Positions 1 through 6,204 of a DNA stretch of 6,204 nt are shown piece by piece. Each line of letters opens with the position of its first letter. Positions within the stretch are counted from its first letter, which is position 1. The position numbers and the translations under genes are program-made. Source of the DNA: Gammaproteobacteria bacterium (GTDB taxonomy: Bacteria > Pseudomonadota > Gammaproteobacteria > Enterobacterales > Alteromonadaceae); contig JAMCWV010000138.1 in NCBI GenBank assembly GCA_023481025.1, positions 1 through 6,204 of the forward strand, read 5' to 3'. Below the pieces are notes generated by a model, which was not told the DNA's origin, made no database searches, and saw only the letters and a list, made by a program, of their open reading frames with translations.

Positions 1-452
1 CACTACGCCCAACACGGTTACTTTCAGAGCTACGCAAGAAACAACTTGAGTTAGCTGATACCAACGCCCGTTATGTGCCAATTTTAGTGAAGATTGCTCC
101 GGATATGACGCGCGAGCAAACACACAGTTTTGCCCATGCGATTCAAGAGCATCAGCTTGATGGTGTGATTGCCACAAACACCACGCTCGATCGCGAGCAA
201 GTGAGTCATTTAGCACACGGAAGTGAGGCAGGGGGCTTGAGTGGTCAGCCACTTACGAGCAAAAGTACAGAAGTAATTCGTTGGTTGCGCGAAGTCTTGC
301 CAGCTGAATTCCCAATTATTGGCGCGGGTGGCATTGCCAGTGCCGAGCAGGCTCAAGAAAAACTAGCTGCAGGTGCCCAATTGGTGCAGGTTTACACAGG
401 GTTTATCTACCAAGGTCCCTCATTAATAAAACAAATTGTTAGAAGCTTGTAA
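1..452 (+). CDS. pyrD: Dihydroorotate dehydrogenase (quinone), class 2, C-terminal part
   Basis: PyrD oxidises dihydroorotate to orotate at the inner membrane, passing electrons through FMN to the quinone pool, the fourth step of pyrimidine synthesis. Only about the last 149 codons are present; the first complete codon starts at base 3 and the frame is open to the TAA at 450-452. Seen in order: YVPILVKIAPD, carrying the FMN-contacting Lys; GVIATNTT (Asn codon at 177), the substrate/FMN loop; GGLSGQPL; then PIIGAGGI and the end segment AGAQLVQVYTGFIYQGP, the phosphate-binding part of the TIM barrel. All align without gaps with my recollection of the E. coli PyrD C-terminus, including the last residues, so the 3' end is intact. 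The catalytic Ser of class 2 enzymes and the membrane-associating N-terminus lie outside the window. The GTG at 75 is an internal Val codon, not a start. zapC follows 154 bp downstream, as in E. coli. Confidence 0.96.
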   Translation, partial: LRPTRLLSELRKKQLELADTNARYVPILVKIAPDMTREQTHSFAHAIQEHQLDGVIATNTTLDREQVSHLAHGSEAGGLSGQPLTSKSTEVIRWLREVLPAEFPIIGAGGIASAEQAQEKLAAGAQLVQVYTGFIYQGPSLIKQIVRSL

Positions 453-454
453 AA

Positions 455-472
455 CTGAGGGTTTTCCCTTAG
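455..472 (+). terminator. Weak hairpin just after pyrD, possible terminator
   Basis: Two bases after the pyrD stop codon, CTGAGGG and CCCTTAG can pair as a 7-bp stem (one G-U pair) around a TTTT loop, preceded by AAAA. No T-run follows the stem, so it is not a typical intrinsic terminator. It could be an mRNA 3'-end stabiliser, a weak attenuating structure or chance. An alternative pairing of AAAAC (451-455) with GTTTT (461-465) competes with it. Confidence 0.25.
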
Positions 473-494
473 CATTATGATATAGGTTGTTTTA

Positions 495-519
495 TGACCA
501 ATAAGAGGTATTTTGGTCA
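495..519. repeat. 7-bp perfect inverted repeat in the pyrD-zapC gap
   Basis: TGACCAA (495-501) and TTGGTCA (513-519) are perfect reverse complements 11 bp apart. A smaller pair, ATGCC (536-540) and GGCAT (551-555), follows. The arms could be an operator for a dimeric repressor or a stem in the zapC leader. No clear -35/-10 pair was found in the 154-bp gap, so the link to a promoter is unproven. A 7-bp repeat at free spacing in a gap this size is not rare by chance. Confidence 0.25.
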
Positions 520-606
520 GCGTAGATTCGTGTATATGCCGAACACACTAGGCATGATGACGCATCTAGCAACAACATAGCGATACATATTCACGGGATT
601 GAAACG

Positions 607-1152
607 ATGCAAAATTGGCATTGGTCGTTAAATAACAATAAAGCTTTAACCATCGAATTAGGCAAAAATATTACGCACACGCTGAAGTTTAAGCGCTCAG
701 TGTTACGCGATCGTTTGCCTGAATCAGTCGCGTTCTCCATGGACGATGCTGGCCAATTTCAGCGTTTTGCAGATTACTTGGACACCTACAGCTCGCTTTC
801 ACCGACTCAACAGTTTGAAATCGCCCTGCATGCAACTGCATTAGTGCGTTTCGGTAAGCTCATGCTACCGCAAAGCTGGCATTTCAAATTTGGTGAATTT
901 GATGAGGAAAAGCAGTGGCCAAGCGAACATCTATTTTGTACGCTCGACTCTGGTTTTTCGCAGGCGGATTTTCTCATCATCGAACAAGATGAGCGCTGTG
1001 CACTCTGCATGCTCGTCGATGATTCTTTTGACATGAATGGTCTGTTAAGTATGCAGCAATTCGACGTCGTTCGCGTCCTTAATGACCGTTTACAGCCGTC
1101 CCAGCGTCATCCGTTACCTATTTCACGTAGTCATTTACAACAGCGGGCTTAA
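607..1152 (+). CDS. zapC: Cell division protein ZapC (FtsZ-associated)
   Basis: ZapC is a cytoplasmic protein that binds FtsZ, promotes lateral bundling of protofilaments and stabilises the Z-ring. The product is 181 aa against 180 in E. coli. Recognisable conserved points are the N-terminal NWHW block (E. coli NWRW), RFGKLMLPQSWHF at about residues 81-93 (E. coli RYLKPQMPKSWHF), a hydrophobic strand FLIIEQDERCALCML (122-136) matching E. coli LLVVESGENAALCLL, and LNDRLQP (158-164). There is no signal peptide or membrane helix. The ATG at 607 fits the family N-terminus; its ribosome binding site is poor (only GGGA at 595-598), so expression may be low or the site non-canonical. It follows pyrD as in E. 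coli, but the 154-bp gap leaves open whether it has its own promoter. Its last six codons, stop included, overlap the end of convergent clsA, so any zapC terminator must lie inside clsA coding sequence; none was evident. Confidence 0.9.
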   Translation: MQNWHWSLNNNKALTIELGKNITHTLKFKRSVLRDRLPESVAFSMDDAGQFQRFADYLDTYSSLSPTQQFEIALHATALVRFGKLMLPQSWHFKFGEFDEEKQWPSEHLFCTLDSGFSQADFLIIEQDERCALCMLVDDSFDMNGLLSMQQFDVVRVLNDRLQPSQRHPLPISRSHLQQRA

Positions 1153-2565
1153 GAAATACATAAATCGTTCAGCAAGATGACGGTATTTCCGACGTTCGCT
1201 CCAGCGTTGTAAATTGACAGCCTCACTTTGTTTCGCGTAGCAACGCAATAGATCACAGATTCGGTCGCAGCAACTCTTCTCATACAAAGCAAAAGACAAT
1301 TCAAAATTGAGTTGAAGGCTACGCATATCTATGTTCATACTGCCGACCAACGCCAACTCGCCATCAATCGTGATCGCTTTTGTATGCAACAGTCCGTCGT
1401 TAAACAGTAAGATCTTCACGCCCGCTCGAAGTAAGCCCTCAAAATAAGATTGGCTGGCAATCGCCGCCATTTTTGAATCACTCACTTTAGGCAGAATTAT
1501 TGTCACATCGACACCGCGCTGCGCTGAATGGCGAAGTGCAGCATAAATACTCTCCGAAGGAACGAAGTAGGGGGTGCAGATGAATATTTCACGATTCGCA
1601 CGATGCAACACAGACAACATGATCTGGTGCATATATTCCTCGTCATGACCAGGACCTGAAGGAATAATTGATAAACGCTTTTCAGATTCTGCTAACGGAA
1701 ATTGTAATTGTGGAAAGTTACGATCACCGGTTTCAACTTCCCAATCCCATGAAAATACTTTGGAAACACCGAAAGCCGCCGTCCCGGTAAACCGAATCAT
1801 CATATCCACCCATGGGCCAAACTTCTTGTTGGCATTAAAATAACGCGGGTCTGCCATATTCATTGACCCGGTATAACAAATTCGATGGTCGATCAGCAGT
1901 AACTTACGATGTAACCGAATGTCAGCTCGGCGGAATAGATTACGAAACAGATTGACCGGTAGAGCGGGTATGACTTTAATTCCAGCATCACGCATTGCTC
2001 GCTCTTCGGCCGAAAAAGCAAAGAAACGCCAACTACCAGCATGATCAATGAGCAGCTCAATCTCAACACCGCGCTGCGCCGCATTAAGCAGCGCTTCAGT
2101 AATTTCTTTAACGCGGCCAGGGGGATGCCAGATATAGAACTCCATCCGAATATTCTTCTGCGCTGCGTTGATATCTTGTATCCAGGCATCGAAAATTTCA
2201 TCCGGCGTCGCCAATAAGTCAAAGTCGTCATAACTTAAGGCACCGATACCATCACGATGATGAATGAGCTGAAAAATGGCATTCGCGGTTTGTTGGTTTG
2301 GTGCTGGCGGCTCGTGACCTTGCAAATGACTATTATAGTTTTCAAGAAAGGGTTTTCTTAATGCAATAGCTCGCTCAGCGCGTTTTTTACCAAGTTGAAT
2401 CTCACCAAAGAAGAGATAGATAATGACGCCGAAAATAGGGAAGACCACGATAATTAGCACCCATGCTAAAGACGCGGAAACAGAACGACGCTTAAAGATG
2501 ATACGCAAAAAGACGGTGGCAATAATCAACCAGTAGAAAACCACCAGTAAATCTGTCAGCTGCAC
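1135..2565 (-). CDS. clsA: Cardiolipin synthase A (phospholipase D superfamily)
   Basis: ClsA condenses two phosphatidylglycerol molecules into cardiolipin and glycerol at the inner membrane. The product is 476 aa against 486 in E. coli. Two N-terminal membrane helices (about residues 5-24 and 31-54) are followed by the basic GKKRAERA segment, then two phospholipase D domains, each with a complete HKD motif: H219-R-K221 with D226 and GSMN 233-236, and H394-T-K396 with D401 and GSMN 408-411. YTGSMNMADPRYF, TPYFVPS, LLHTK and the terminal SPLL all match my recollection of E. coli ClsA, so this is ClsA rather than ClsB or ClsC. The start is GTG (2563-2565): an in-frame TAA lies five codons upstream, and AAGAG lies about 7 nt before it as a ribosome binding site. 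The gene runs away from tRNA-fMet in the same direction and converges on zapC. ycbX occupies this interval in E. coli. Confidence 0.95.
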   Translation of the reverse strand: MQLTDLLVVFYWLIIATVFLRIIFKRRSVSASLAWVLIIVVFPIFGVIIYLFFGEIQLGKKRAERAIALRKPFLENYNSHLQGHEPPAPNQQTANAIFQLIHHRDGIGALSYDDFDLLATPDEIFDAWIQDINAAQKNIRMEFYIWHPPGRVKEITEALLNAAQRGVEIELLIDHAGSWRFFAFSAEERAMRDAGIKVIPALPVNLFRNLFRRADIRLHRKLLLIDHRICYTGSMNMADPRYFNANKKFGPWVDMMIRFTGTAAFGVSKVFSWDWEVETGDRNFPQLQFPLAESEKRLSIIPSGPGHDEEYMHQIMLSVLHRANREIFICTPYFVPSESIYAALRHSAQRGVDVTIILPKVSDSKMAAIASQSYFEGLLRAGVKILLFNDGLLHTKAITIDGELALVGSMNIDMRSLQLNFELSFALYEKSCCDRICDLLRCYAKQSEAVNLQRWSERRKYRHLAERFMYFLSPLL

Positions 2566-2622
2566 TGTCGACTCTTTTTATGAAGTTGTTGTGAAACTAT
2601 AGACATTTGCTCGACTTAACGC

Positions 2623-2651
2623 AATATAGTCGCAACTGTAAAGCTTATTAA
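2623..2651 (-). promoter_or_regulatory. Candidate sigma70 promoter for clsA
   Basis: On the minus strand, TTAATA (2651-2646; 4 of 6 match to -35) and TATATT (2628-2623; 5 of 6 match to -10) are 17 bp apart. This predicts a leader of about 50 nt before the GTG start. The tRNA gene immediately upstream has no obvious terminator, so read-through from it is an alternative source of clsA mRNA. Confidence 0.35.
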
Positions 2652-2708
2652 AAATAACGTAATGATTTTACACAGGAAAATACTAAGAAGGAATATATCG
2701 GTAAGAAT

Positions 2709-2785
<77 letters not shown>

Positions 2786-2798
2786 TCCGATGTGGGGC

Positions 2799-2844
2799 AT
2801 ATTAACAGCGTCGACCACAATTGCAAGCTGAAAACTTAAAAAAA
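2799..2844 (-). promoter_or_regulatory. Promoter of tRNA-fMet with UP-like element and GC-rich discriminator
   Basis: Reading the minus strand toward the tRNA: an A/T tract made of T7, AA, G and T4 (2844-2831), then TTGCAA as -35 (2826-2821), a 16-bp spacer, TAATAT as -10 (2804-2799) and a GCCCC discriminator (2798-2794). The predicted start is near 2793-2791, giving a leader of about 6-8 nt before the mature tRNA. An A/T tract just upstream of -35 resembles an alpha-CTD-binding UP element, and a GC-rich discriminator is the known signature of stringently controlled stable-RNA promoters. The -10 matches consensus at only 4 of 6 positions. Confidence 0.5.
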
Positions 2845-2929
2845 CAGGCGTTTGCCGACTGACTGCCGAAATAATCAGCAAAACGGGGACTTTTCCATTA
2901 GTTTTCTAGGTTTGCCGCCACAGCTACGA

Positions 2930-2958
2930 CAGACAGCTCGTTCGGATTAGGTTATACT
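2930..2958 (+). promoter_or_regulatory. Candidate sigma70 promoter for the rlmKL-grx-uup operon
   Basis: CAGACA (2930-2935; 4 of 6 match to -35) and TATACT (2953-2958; 5 of 6 match to -10) are separated by the ideal 17 bp. Transcription would begin near 2965, only about 12 nt before the upstream ATG at 2977 and about 33 nt before the ATG at 2998, which favours the latter as start codon. It is divergent from the tRNA-fMet promoter, with about 100 bp between the two -35 boxes. Confidence 0.5.
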
Positions 2959-2997
2959 CAGCCCAATTATTTTGTCATGGTAAATAGCGAATTCTAC

Positions 2998-5157
2998 ATG
3001 CAACAGTTTGAATATTTTATTCCGTGCGGACGCGGCCTCGAAGAACTTTTACTCGCTGAAATAAGTGAGCTAGGTGGCCAACAAGTAAAAGCAACGAATT
3101 CCGGCGTACATTGCACCGGCGACCTCAAGTTAGGTTATGAATTATGTATGTGGAGTCGGCTTGGTAGCCGTGTGTTAATGCGCCTCACTGCGGGCGAAGT
3201 ACATGACCGCTTTGCGCTTGAAAAGCTTGCGGCTCAATATGACTGGCCGGATATCTTTAACGAGCGTAATACGTTTGCAGTTCGCTTTAATGGTACAAGT
3301 GAAACGCTTAAGAACACACAGTTTTCCGCACAGGTCATTAAAGACGGTGTCGTCGACTCGTTTCGTCGCCGGGGCTTATCGCGACCTGATGTTGCCGTAC
3401 AGCGCCCGGAAATTAATATTCAAGGGTATTTGCATAAAGGTGAAGTCACTATCTACCTCGACCTGGCTGGTAGTGGTTTGCACGAACGGGGCTATCGCCA
3501 AGCGAAAGGCGCAGCACCAATTCGGGAAACACTTGCTGCCGCGTTAGTGCAACGAGCTGGTTTAACCAATGCAGCTATTCGAGTGCCAGAGCAATGGCCA
3601 GCGCTGATTGCAGATCCAACGTGCGGTTCCGGCACCTTATTGATCGAAGCCGCCATGGTTGCCACGGATCGCGCACCTGCTTTAGGTCGCAGTGATTGGG
3701 GATTCAATGCGTGGCGCGGTCACAAAGCACAGTTATGGAATGAGGTCAAAGCGACCGCACAAGAGCGTTTCCGTCTTGGTCGTGAGGCCTGTAAAACGCA
3801 ATTTCATGGGGTGGAAGAAGACCCCCAAGTGGTTCAAGCTGCACAACAAAATATTCGCGTCCTTGAGTTTGAGGACTTAATTAAAATCGAACAGGGCAAT
3901 GCAACCGCAGACTGGGTGTTGAAACGCTATCGGCATGCTGCGAGTGGACTCATGCTGGCGAACCCGCCTTACGGAGAACGCTTAGGTAGTACGTTCAGTG
4001 CTTGGCGCTTTTATCGCGATTTCGGCCGCCAGTTACGCAAAGGTATCCCAGGCTGGCGGGCTGCTATATTAGCACCTGACGAAGCCATGATTAAAGCGAT
4101 GCGGATTCGCAGCGAGAAGAAATACAAACTCAACAATGGGGGTATTTCCGTGCTGTTAGCAATTCTTCAACTCAATGATGAGCAAGAAGAATTTGCCCGC
4201 CCAGAACTTGAAGCATTGCAGAACCGTTTATTAAAGAATTGGCAAGCACGGGAAAAGTGGGCAGCCAAAGAAGGCGTTAACTGTTTCCGTATTTACGACG
4301 CCGACATTCCCGAGTTCAACGCTGCGATTGACTTCTATGACGGCCATTTAATTATTCAGGAGTATGCAGCGCCGGCAAACATTCCGGTGCATGTGACTGA
4401 GAAGCGTTGGTGGCAAATTATTGAGGCAGTGCTCGATAGCTTACCGATAGACGCGGATAAAATTCATACCCGGCAACGCCAGCGCCAGAAAGGGGAGTCG
4501 CAGTATACGCGGGTCGCTGAAGAAGGTGTGATGATCGAAGTACAAGAGTACAACGCAAAATTCTTAGTGAATTTGACGGATTACCTCGATACCGGTTTAT
4601 TTTTGGACCATCGCTGGGTACGAAAAGACATTCAGAAACGAGCAATGGGTAAGCGCGTGCTTAACTTGTTCGCTTATACGGGCTCAGCATCGGTGCATGC
4701 AGGGTTAGGTGGCGCAGAGCAAATTACCACAGTTGATTTATCAAAAACCTATTTGAATTGGGCAAAAGATAACTTTCGTTTAAATCACTTAACCATTAAC
4801 CGTCATGAATTTATTCAAGCCGATTGTGTGAAATGGCTGCAAGAACAAAGCACACAAGCTTCGCCAGAACAGTGGGATTTAATCTTTATTGACCCACCAA
4901 CCTTCTCGAATTCAAAACGAATGAGCGATGTCTTTGATGTACAACGCGATCATATTGCCATTCTAAAAGCAGCAAAAGCGCTATTAAGTAAAAATGGCGT
5001 TCTGATTTTTACGACCAATAAACGCGGTTTCAAACTTGCAACAGAGGAGCTTGTTGCGCTCGGACTGAAGAGTGAAGACCATACACGTGACAGCATTCCA
5101 CCAGATTTTGCTAAACAACGTGCCATTCATTATTGCTGGTATTTAACGCATGCGTAG
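2998..5157 (+). CDS. rlmKL: Bifunctional 23S rRNA methyltransferase RlmKL (m2G2445 / m7G2069)
   Basis: Two SAM-dependent methyltransferases fused in one chain modify helix 74 of 23S rRNA: the N-terminal RlmL half makes m2G2445 and the C-terminal RlmK half makes m7G2069 (E. coli numbering). From the ATG at 2998 the product is 719 aa, against 702 in E. coli. Domains in order: ferredoxin-like/THUMP region (about 1-155, beginning with CGRGLEELL); RlmL Rossmann domain with DPTCGSGTLLIEAAM from residue 206 and the catalytic NPPYGERLG from 322; then the RlmK half with VNLTDYLDTGLFLDHR from 524, SAM motif LNLFAYTGSASVHAGLGG from about 555 and IDPPTFSNSKRM at about 631-642. All are intact. An in-frame ATG at 2977 would add seven residues, but 2998 fits the family N-terminus (a short lead before RGLEELL) and the promoter better. 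Neither start has a good Shine-Dalgarno. The 3' end overlaps the next gene by 8 nt. Confidence 0.96.
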   Translation: MQQFEYFIPCGRGLEELLLAEISELGGQQVKATNSGVHCTGDLKLGYELCMWSRLGSRVLMRLTAGEVHDRFALEKLAAQYDWPDIFNERNTFAVRFNGTSETLKNTQFSAQVIKDGVVDSFRRRGLSRPDVAVQRPEINIQGYLHKGEVTIYLDLAGSGLHERGYRQAKGAAPIRETLAAALVQRAGLTNAAIRVPEQWPALIADPTCGSGTLLIEAAMVATDRAPALGRSDWGFNAWRGHKAQLWNEVKATAQERFRLGREACKTQFHGVEEDPQVVQAAQQNIRVLEFEDLIKIEQGNATADWVLKRYRHAASGLMLANPPYGERLGSTFSAWRFYRDFGRQLRKGIPGWRAAILAPDEAMIKAMRIRSEKKYKLNNGGISVLLAILQLNDEQEEFARPELEALQNRLLKNWQAREKWAAKEGVNCFRIYDADIPEFNAAIDFYDGHLIIQEYAAPANIPVHVTEKRWWQIIEAVLDSLPIDADKIHTRQRQRQKGESQYTRVAEEGVMIEVQEYNAKFLVNLTDYLDTGLFLDHRWVRKDIQKRAMGKRVLNLFAYTGSASVHAGLGGAEQITTVDLSKTYLNWAKDNFRLNHLTINRHEFIQADCVKWLQEQSTQASPEQWDLIFIDPPTFSNSKRMSDVFDVQRDHIAILKAAKALLSKNGVLIFTTNKRGFKLATEELVALGLKSEDHTRDSIPPDFAKQRAIHYCWYLTHA

Positions 5158-5389
5158 TTTTTATCTACTGACAAAAGAACACTGCCCATTGTGTATTCAA
5201 GCGATTCAGGTGATTCACCAAGCTGATATCGATGAGCCGATTGAACTCGGCGTGGTTGATATAGCCAGCGATCCGGAGCTTGTCGACGAATATGCAACTT
5301 TAGTCCCGGTTTTAATTCGCGCAAGCGACGAGCAAGAAATGAAATGGCCGTTTCACGCTGAGAAATTACAGGAATTCTTACAATCATGA
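5150..5389 (+). CDS. Small glutaredoxin-like protein (DUF836 type) with CPLC motif
   Basis: This 79-aa protein has a thioredoxin-fold layout: strand SFYLLTK, a redox motif C12-P-L-C15 at the start of the first helix, a second strand ELGVVDI (32-38), then V52-P53, the cis-proline position that faces the dithiol in glutaredoxins, and a short end with KWPF. This pattern (CxxC, VDI, short loop, VPVL, WPF) is that of the glutaredoxin-like DUF836 family, which as I recall is often found beside rlmKL and uup in marine gammaproteobacteria. Likely role: cytoplasmic thiol-disulfide exchange; the natural partner is unknown. The start ATG lies inside the end of rlmKL (8-nt overlap) with no own Shine-Dalgarno, and its stop overlaps the uup start as ATGA, so it should be made by translational coupling. 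No sign of truncation. Confidence 0.85.
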   Translation: MRSFYLLTKEHCPLCIQAIQVIHQADIDEPIELGVVDIASDPELVDEYATLVPVLIRASDEQEMKWPFHAEKLQEFLQS

Positions 5390-6204
5390 GTGTGGTACTT
5401 CGTCTCGCAAACGCACGACTTGCGTTTGGTACTGCGCCTGTTCTCGACAATGCGGAATTCGTTGTAGAGCAAGGCGAGCGTGTGTGTATTACTGGCCGTA
5501 ATGGTGCCGGTAAATCAAGTTTACTCAAGGTACTTCAAGGTGAAATCCAACTCGATGAGGGCGGCTTGCACTACGTTGGCAGCACTCGTGTCGCGATGTT
5601 GCCCCAAGATCCACCGCCGCGCACGAACGGCAGTGTGTTTCATTATGTGGTTGGTGCGTTTGCTGAAACCGGTCGCCTGCTTGAAGAATATCAAACGTTA
5701 AGCCAAACACTTGCGACTAATCCCGACGATAGCGCGGCACTGAATAAACTGACCCAGATTCAAAGTCGCATTGAAGACGCGCAAGGGTGGCAATTACAAA
5801 CTCAAGTCGAACAAGTCCTGAGTCGATTGAACTTGGACGGCCAACAAGCGATGGCCAATTTATCCGGTGGCTGGTTGCGGCGTGCTGCGCTTGCCCGTGC
5901 ATTGGCAACTAACCCAGACATTTTATTGCTTGATGAGCCGACTAACCACCTTGATGTAGACGCAGTAACTTGGTTAGAAAATATGCTGCTCGATTTTCGT
6001 GGCTCAATTATTTTTATTAGCCATGACCGAGCATTCATCCGACGTTTAGCAACCCGAATCGTCGACTTGGACCGTGGGACATTAACTAGCTTTCCCGGTA
6101 ATTACGCTGCATTTTTAGTTGAGAAGCAGCGATTACTGGAAGTAGAAGCCACGCACAATGCTGAGTTTGATAAAAAACTTGCGCAAGAAGAAGTCTGGGT
6201 CAGT
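5386..6204 (+). CDS. uup: ABC-F ATPase Uup, N-terminal part
   Basis: Uup is a soluble ABC-F protein with two ATPase domains and no membrane segment; E. coli Uup is linked to precise transposon excision, branched DNA intermediates and ribosome function. The first 273 codons are present, open to the right edge, out of roughly 635 in E. coli. The first ATPase domain is complete: Walker A GRNGAGKSS at 37-45, the QDPPP segment, signature LSGGW at 159-163, Walker B ILLLDEPTNHLD with D183 and E184, and the H-loop ISHDRAF with H213. The chain then enters the inter-domain linker (FDKKLAQEEVWV). NAEFDKKLAQEEVW and TRIVDLDRG match E. coli Uup nearly exactly, which separates it from EttA, YheS and YbiT. 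The ATG overlaps the preceding stop as ATGA; an AGGA about 12 nt upstream (5370-5373) is a somewhat distant ribosome binding site. The second ATPase domain and the DNA-binding C-terminus lie beyond the window. Confidence 0.96.
   Translation, partial: MSVVLRLANARLAFGTAPVLDNAEFVVEQGERVCITGRNGAGKSSLLKVLQGEIQLDEGGLHYVGSTRVAMLPQDPPPRTNGSVFHYVVGAFAETGRLLEEYQTLSQTLATNPDDSAALNKLTQIQSRIEDAQGWQLQTQVEQVLSRLNLDGQQAMANLSGGWLRRAALARALATNPDILLLDEPTNHLDVDAVTWLENMLLDFRGSIIFISHDRAFIRRLATRIVDLDRGTLTSFPGNYAAFLVEKQRLLEVEATHNAEFDKKLAQEEVWVS

Noticed and set aside
3..74. Possible frameshift near the left edge, because another frame reads TTPNT, similar to the PyrD SPNT motif.
   Set aside because: The frame entering YVPI is open from base 3 and aligns with the PyrD helix LLxxxxxKQxxL at the right distance; the resemblance in the other frame is chance.
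807..1034. A 75-codon minus-strand open frame inside zapC.
   Set aside because: Fully antisense to well-supported ZapC coding sequence, with low-complexity Ser/Cys-rich content and no ribosome binding site or context.
1511..2079. A 14-bp exact direct repeat (ACACCGCGCTGCGC) at 1511-1524 and 2066-2079 inside clsA.
   Set aside because: Both copies encode AQRGV at equivalent places in the two homologous phospholipase D domains; it is explained by domain homology and codon choice, not a mobile or regulatory repeat.
1893..2231. A 112-codon minus-strand open frame within clsA in a different frame.
   Set aside because: It lies under the first HKD domain of ClsA, which is intact and conserved; the alternate frame gives an Arg/Leu/Ser-rich product typical of a shadow frame.
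2838..2868. Minus-strand GGC-AAAC-GCC followed within two bases by T7, resembling a terminator upstream of the tRNA.
   Set aside because: The stem is only 3 bp and no minus-strand gene lies upstream; the A/T tract is better explained as a UP-like element of the tRNA promoter.
5130..5710. Minus- and plus-strand open frames of 61-132 codons across the grx and uup starts.
   Set aside because: They lie antisense or out of frame within genes that have clear family matches, and none shows a recognisable domain of its own.

Overview
The window looks like core chromosome of a gammaproteobacterium, most likely a marine Alteromonadales-type organism (Idiomarinaceae or a relative). The signs are a ZapC homologue (a family known from gammaproteobacteria), a fused RlmKL, and the pairs pyrD-zapC and rlmKL-uup, which also sit close together in Escherichia coli (pyrD-zapC-ycbX-rlmL-uup). 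Base composition by eye is moderate (mid-40s % GC) and even across the window. The genus is an inference; the class is well supported.

Layout, left to right. The 3' part of pyrD (+, cut by the left edge) is followed by a 154-bp gap with a weak hairpin and a 7-bp inverted repeat. Next is zapC (+), whose 3' end overlaps the 3' end of convergent clsA (-) by 18 bp. Upstream of clsA, on the same minus strand, lies an initiator tRNA gene (tRNA-fMet, CAU anticodon, CCA encoded) with a convincing stable-RNA-type promoter. Head-to-head with it is a plus-strand group: rlmKL (bifunctional 23S rRNA methyltransferase), a small CPLC glutaredoxin-like gene and uup (ABC-F ATPase, cut by the right edge). The coding regions in this group overlap by 8 and 4 nt, so it is almost certainly one translationally coupled operon.

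How the genes work together. PyrD makes orotate for pyrimidine synthesis. ZapC stabilises FtsZ bundles at the division ring. ClsA makes cardiolipin, a lipid enriched at poles and septa. The right half is about translation: initiator tRNA, 23S rRNA modification and an ABC-F protein. The glutaredoxin-like protein has no known link to these beyond its position. Compared with E. coli, clsA plus tRNA-fMet sits where ycbX would be, in opposite orientation.

I found no mobile element, CRISPR array, toxin-antitoxin pair or defence gene, and no evidence of an undescribed system. The most interesting details are the codon-registered tail-to-tail overlap of zapC and clsA, the UP-element-like and stringent-type promoter of the initiator tRNA, and the conserved but unexplained thiol protein between two ribosome-related genes.
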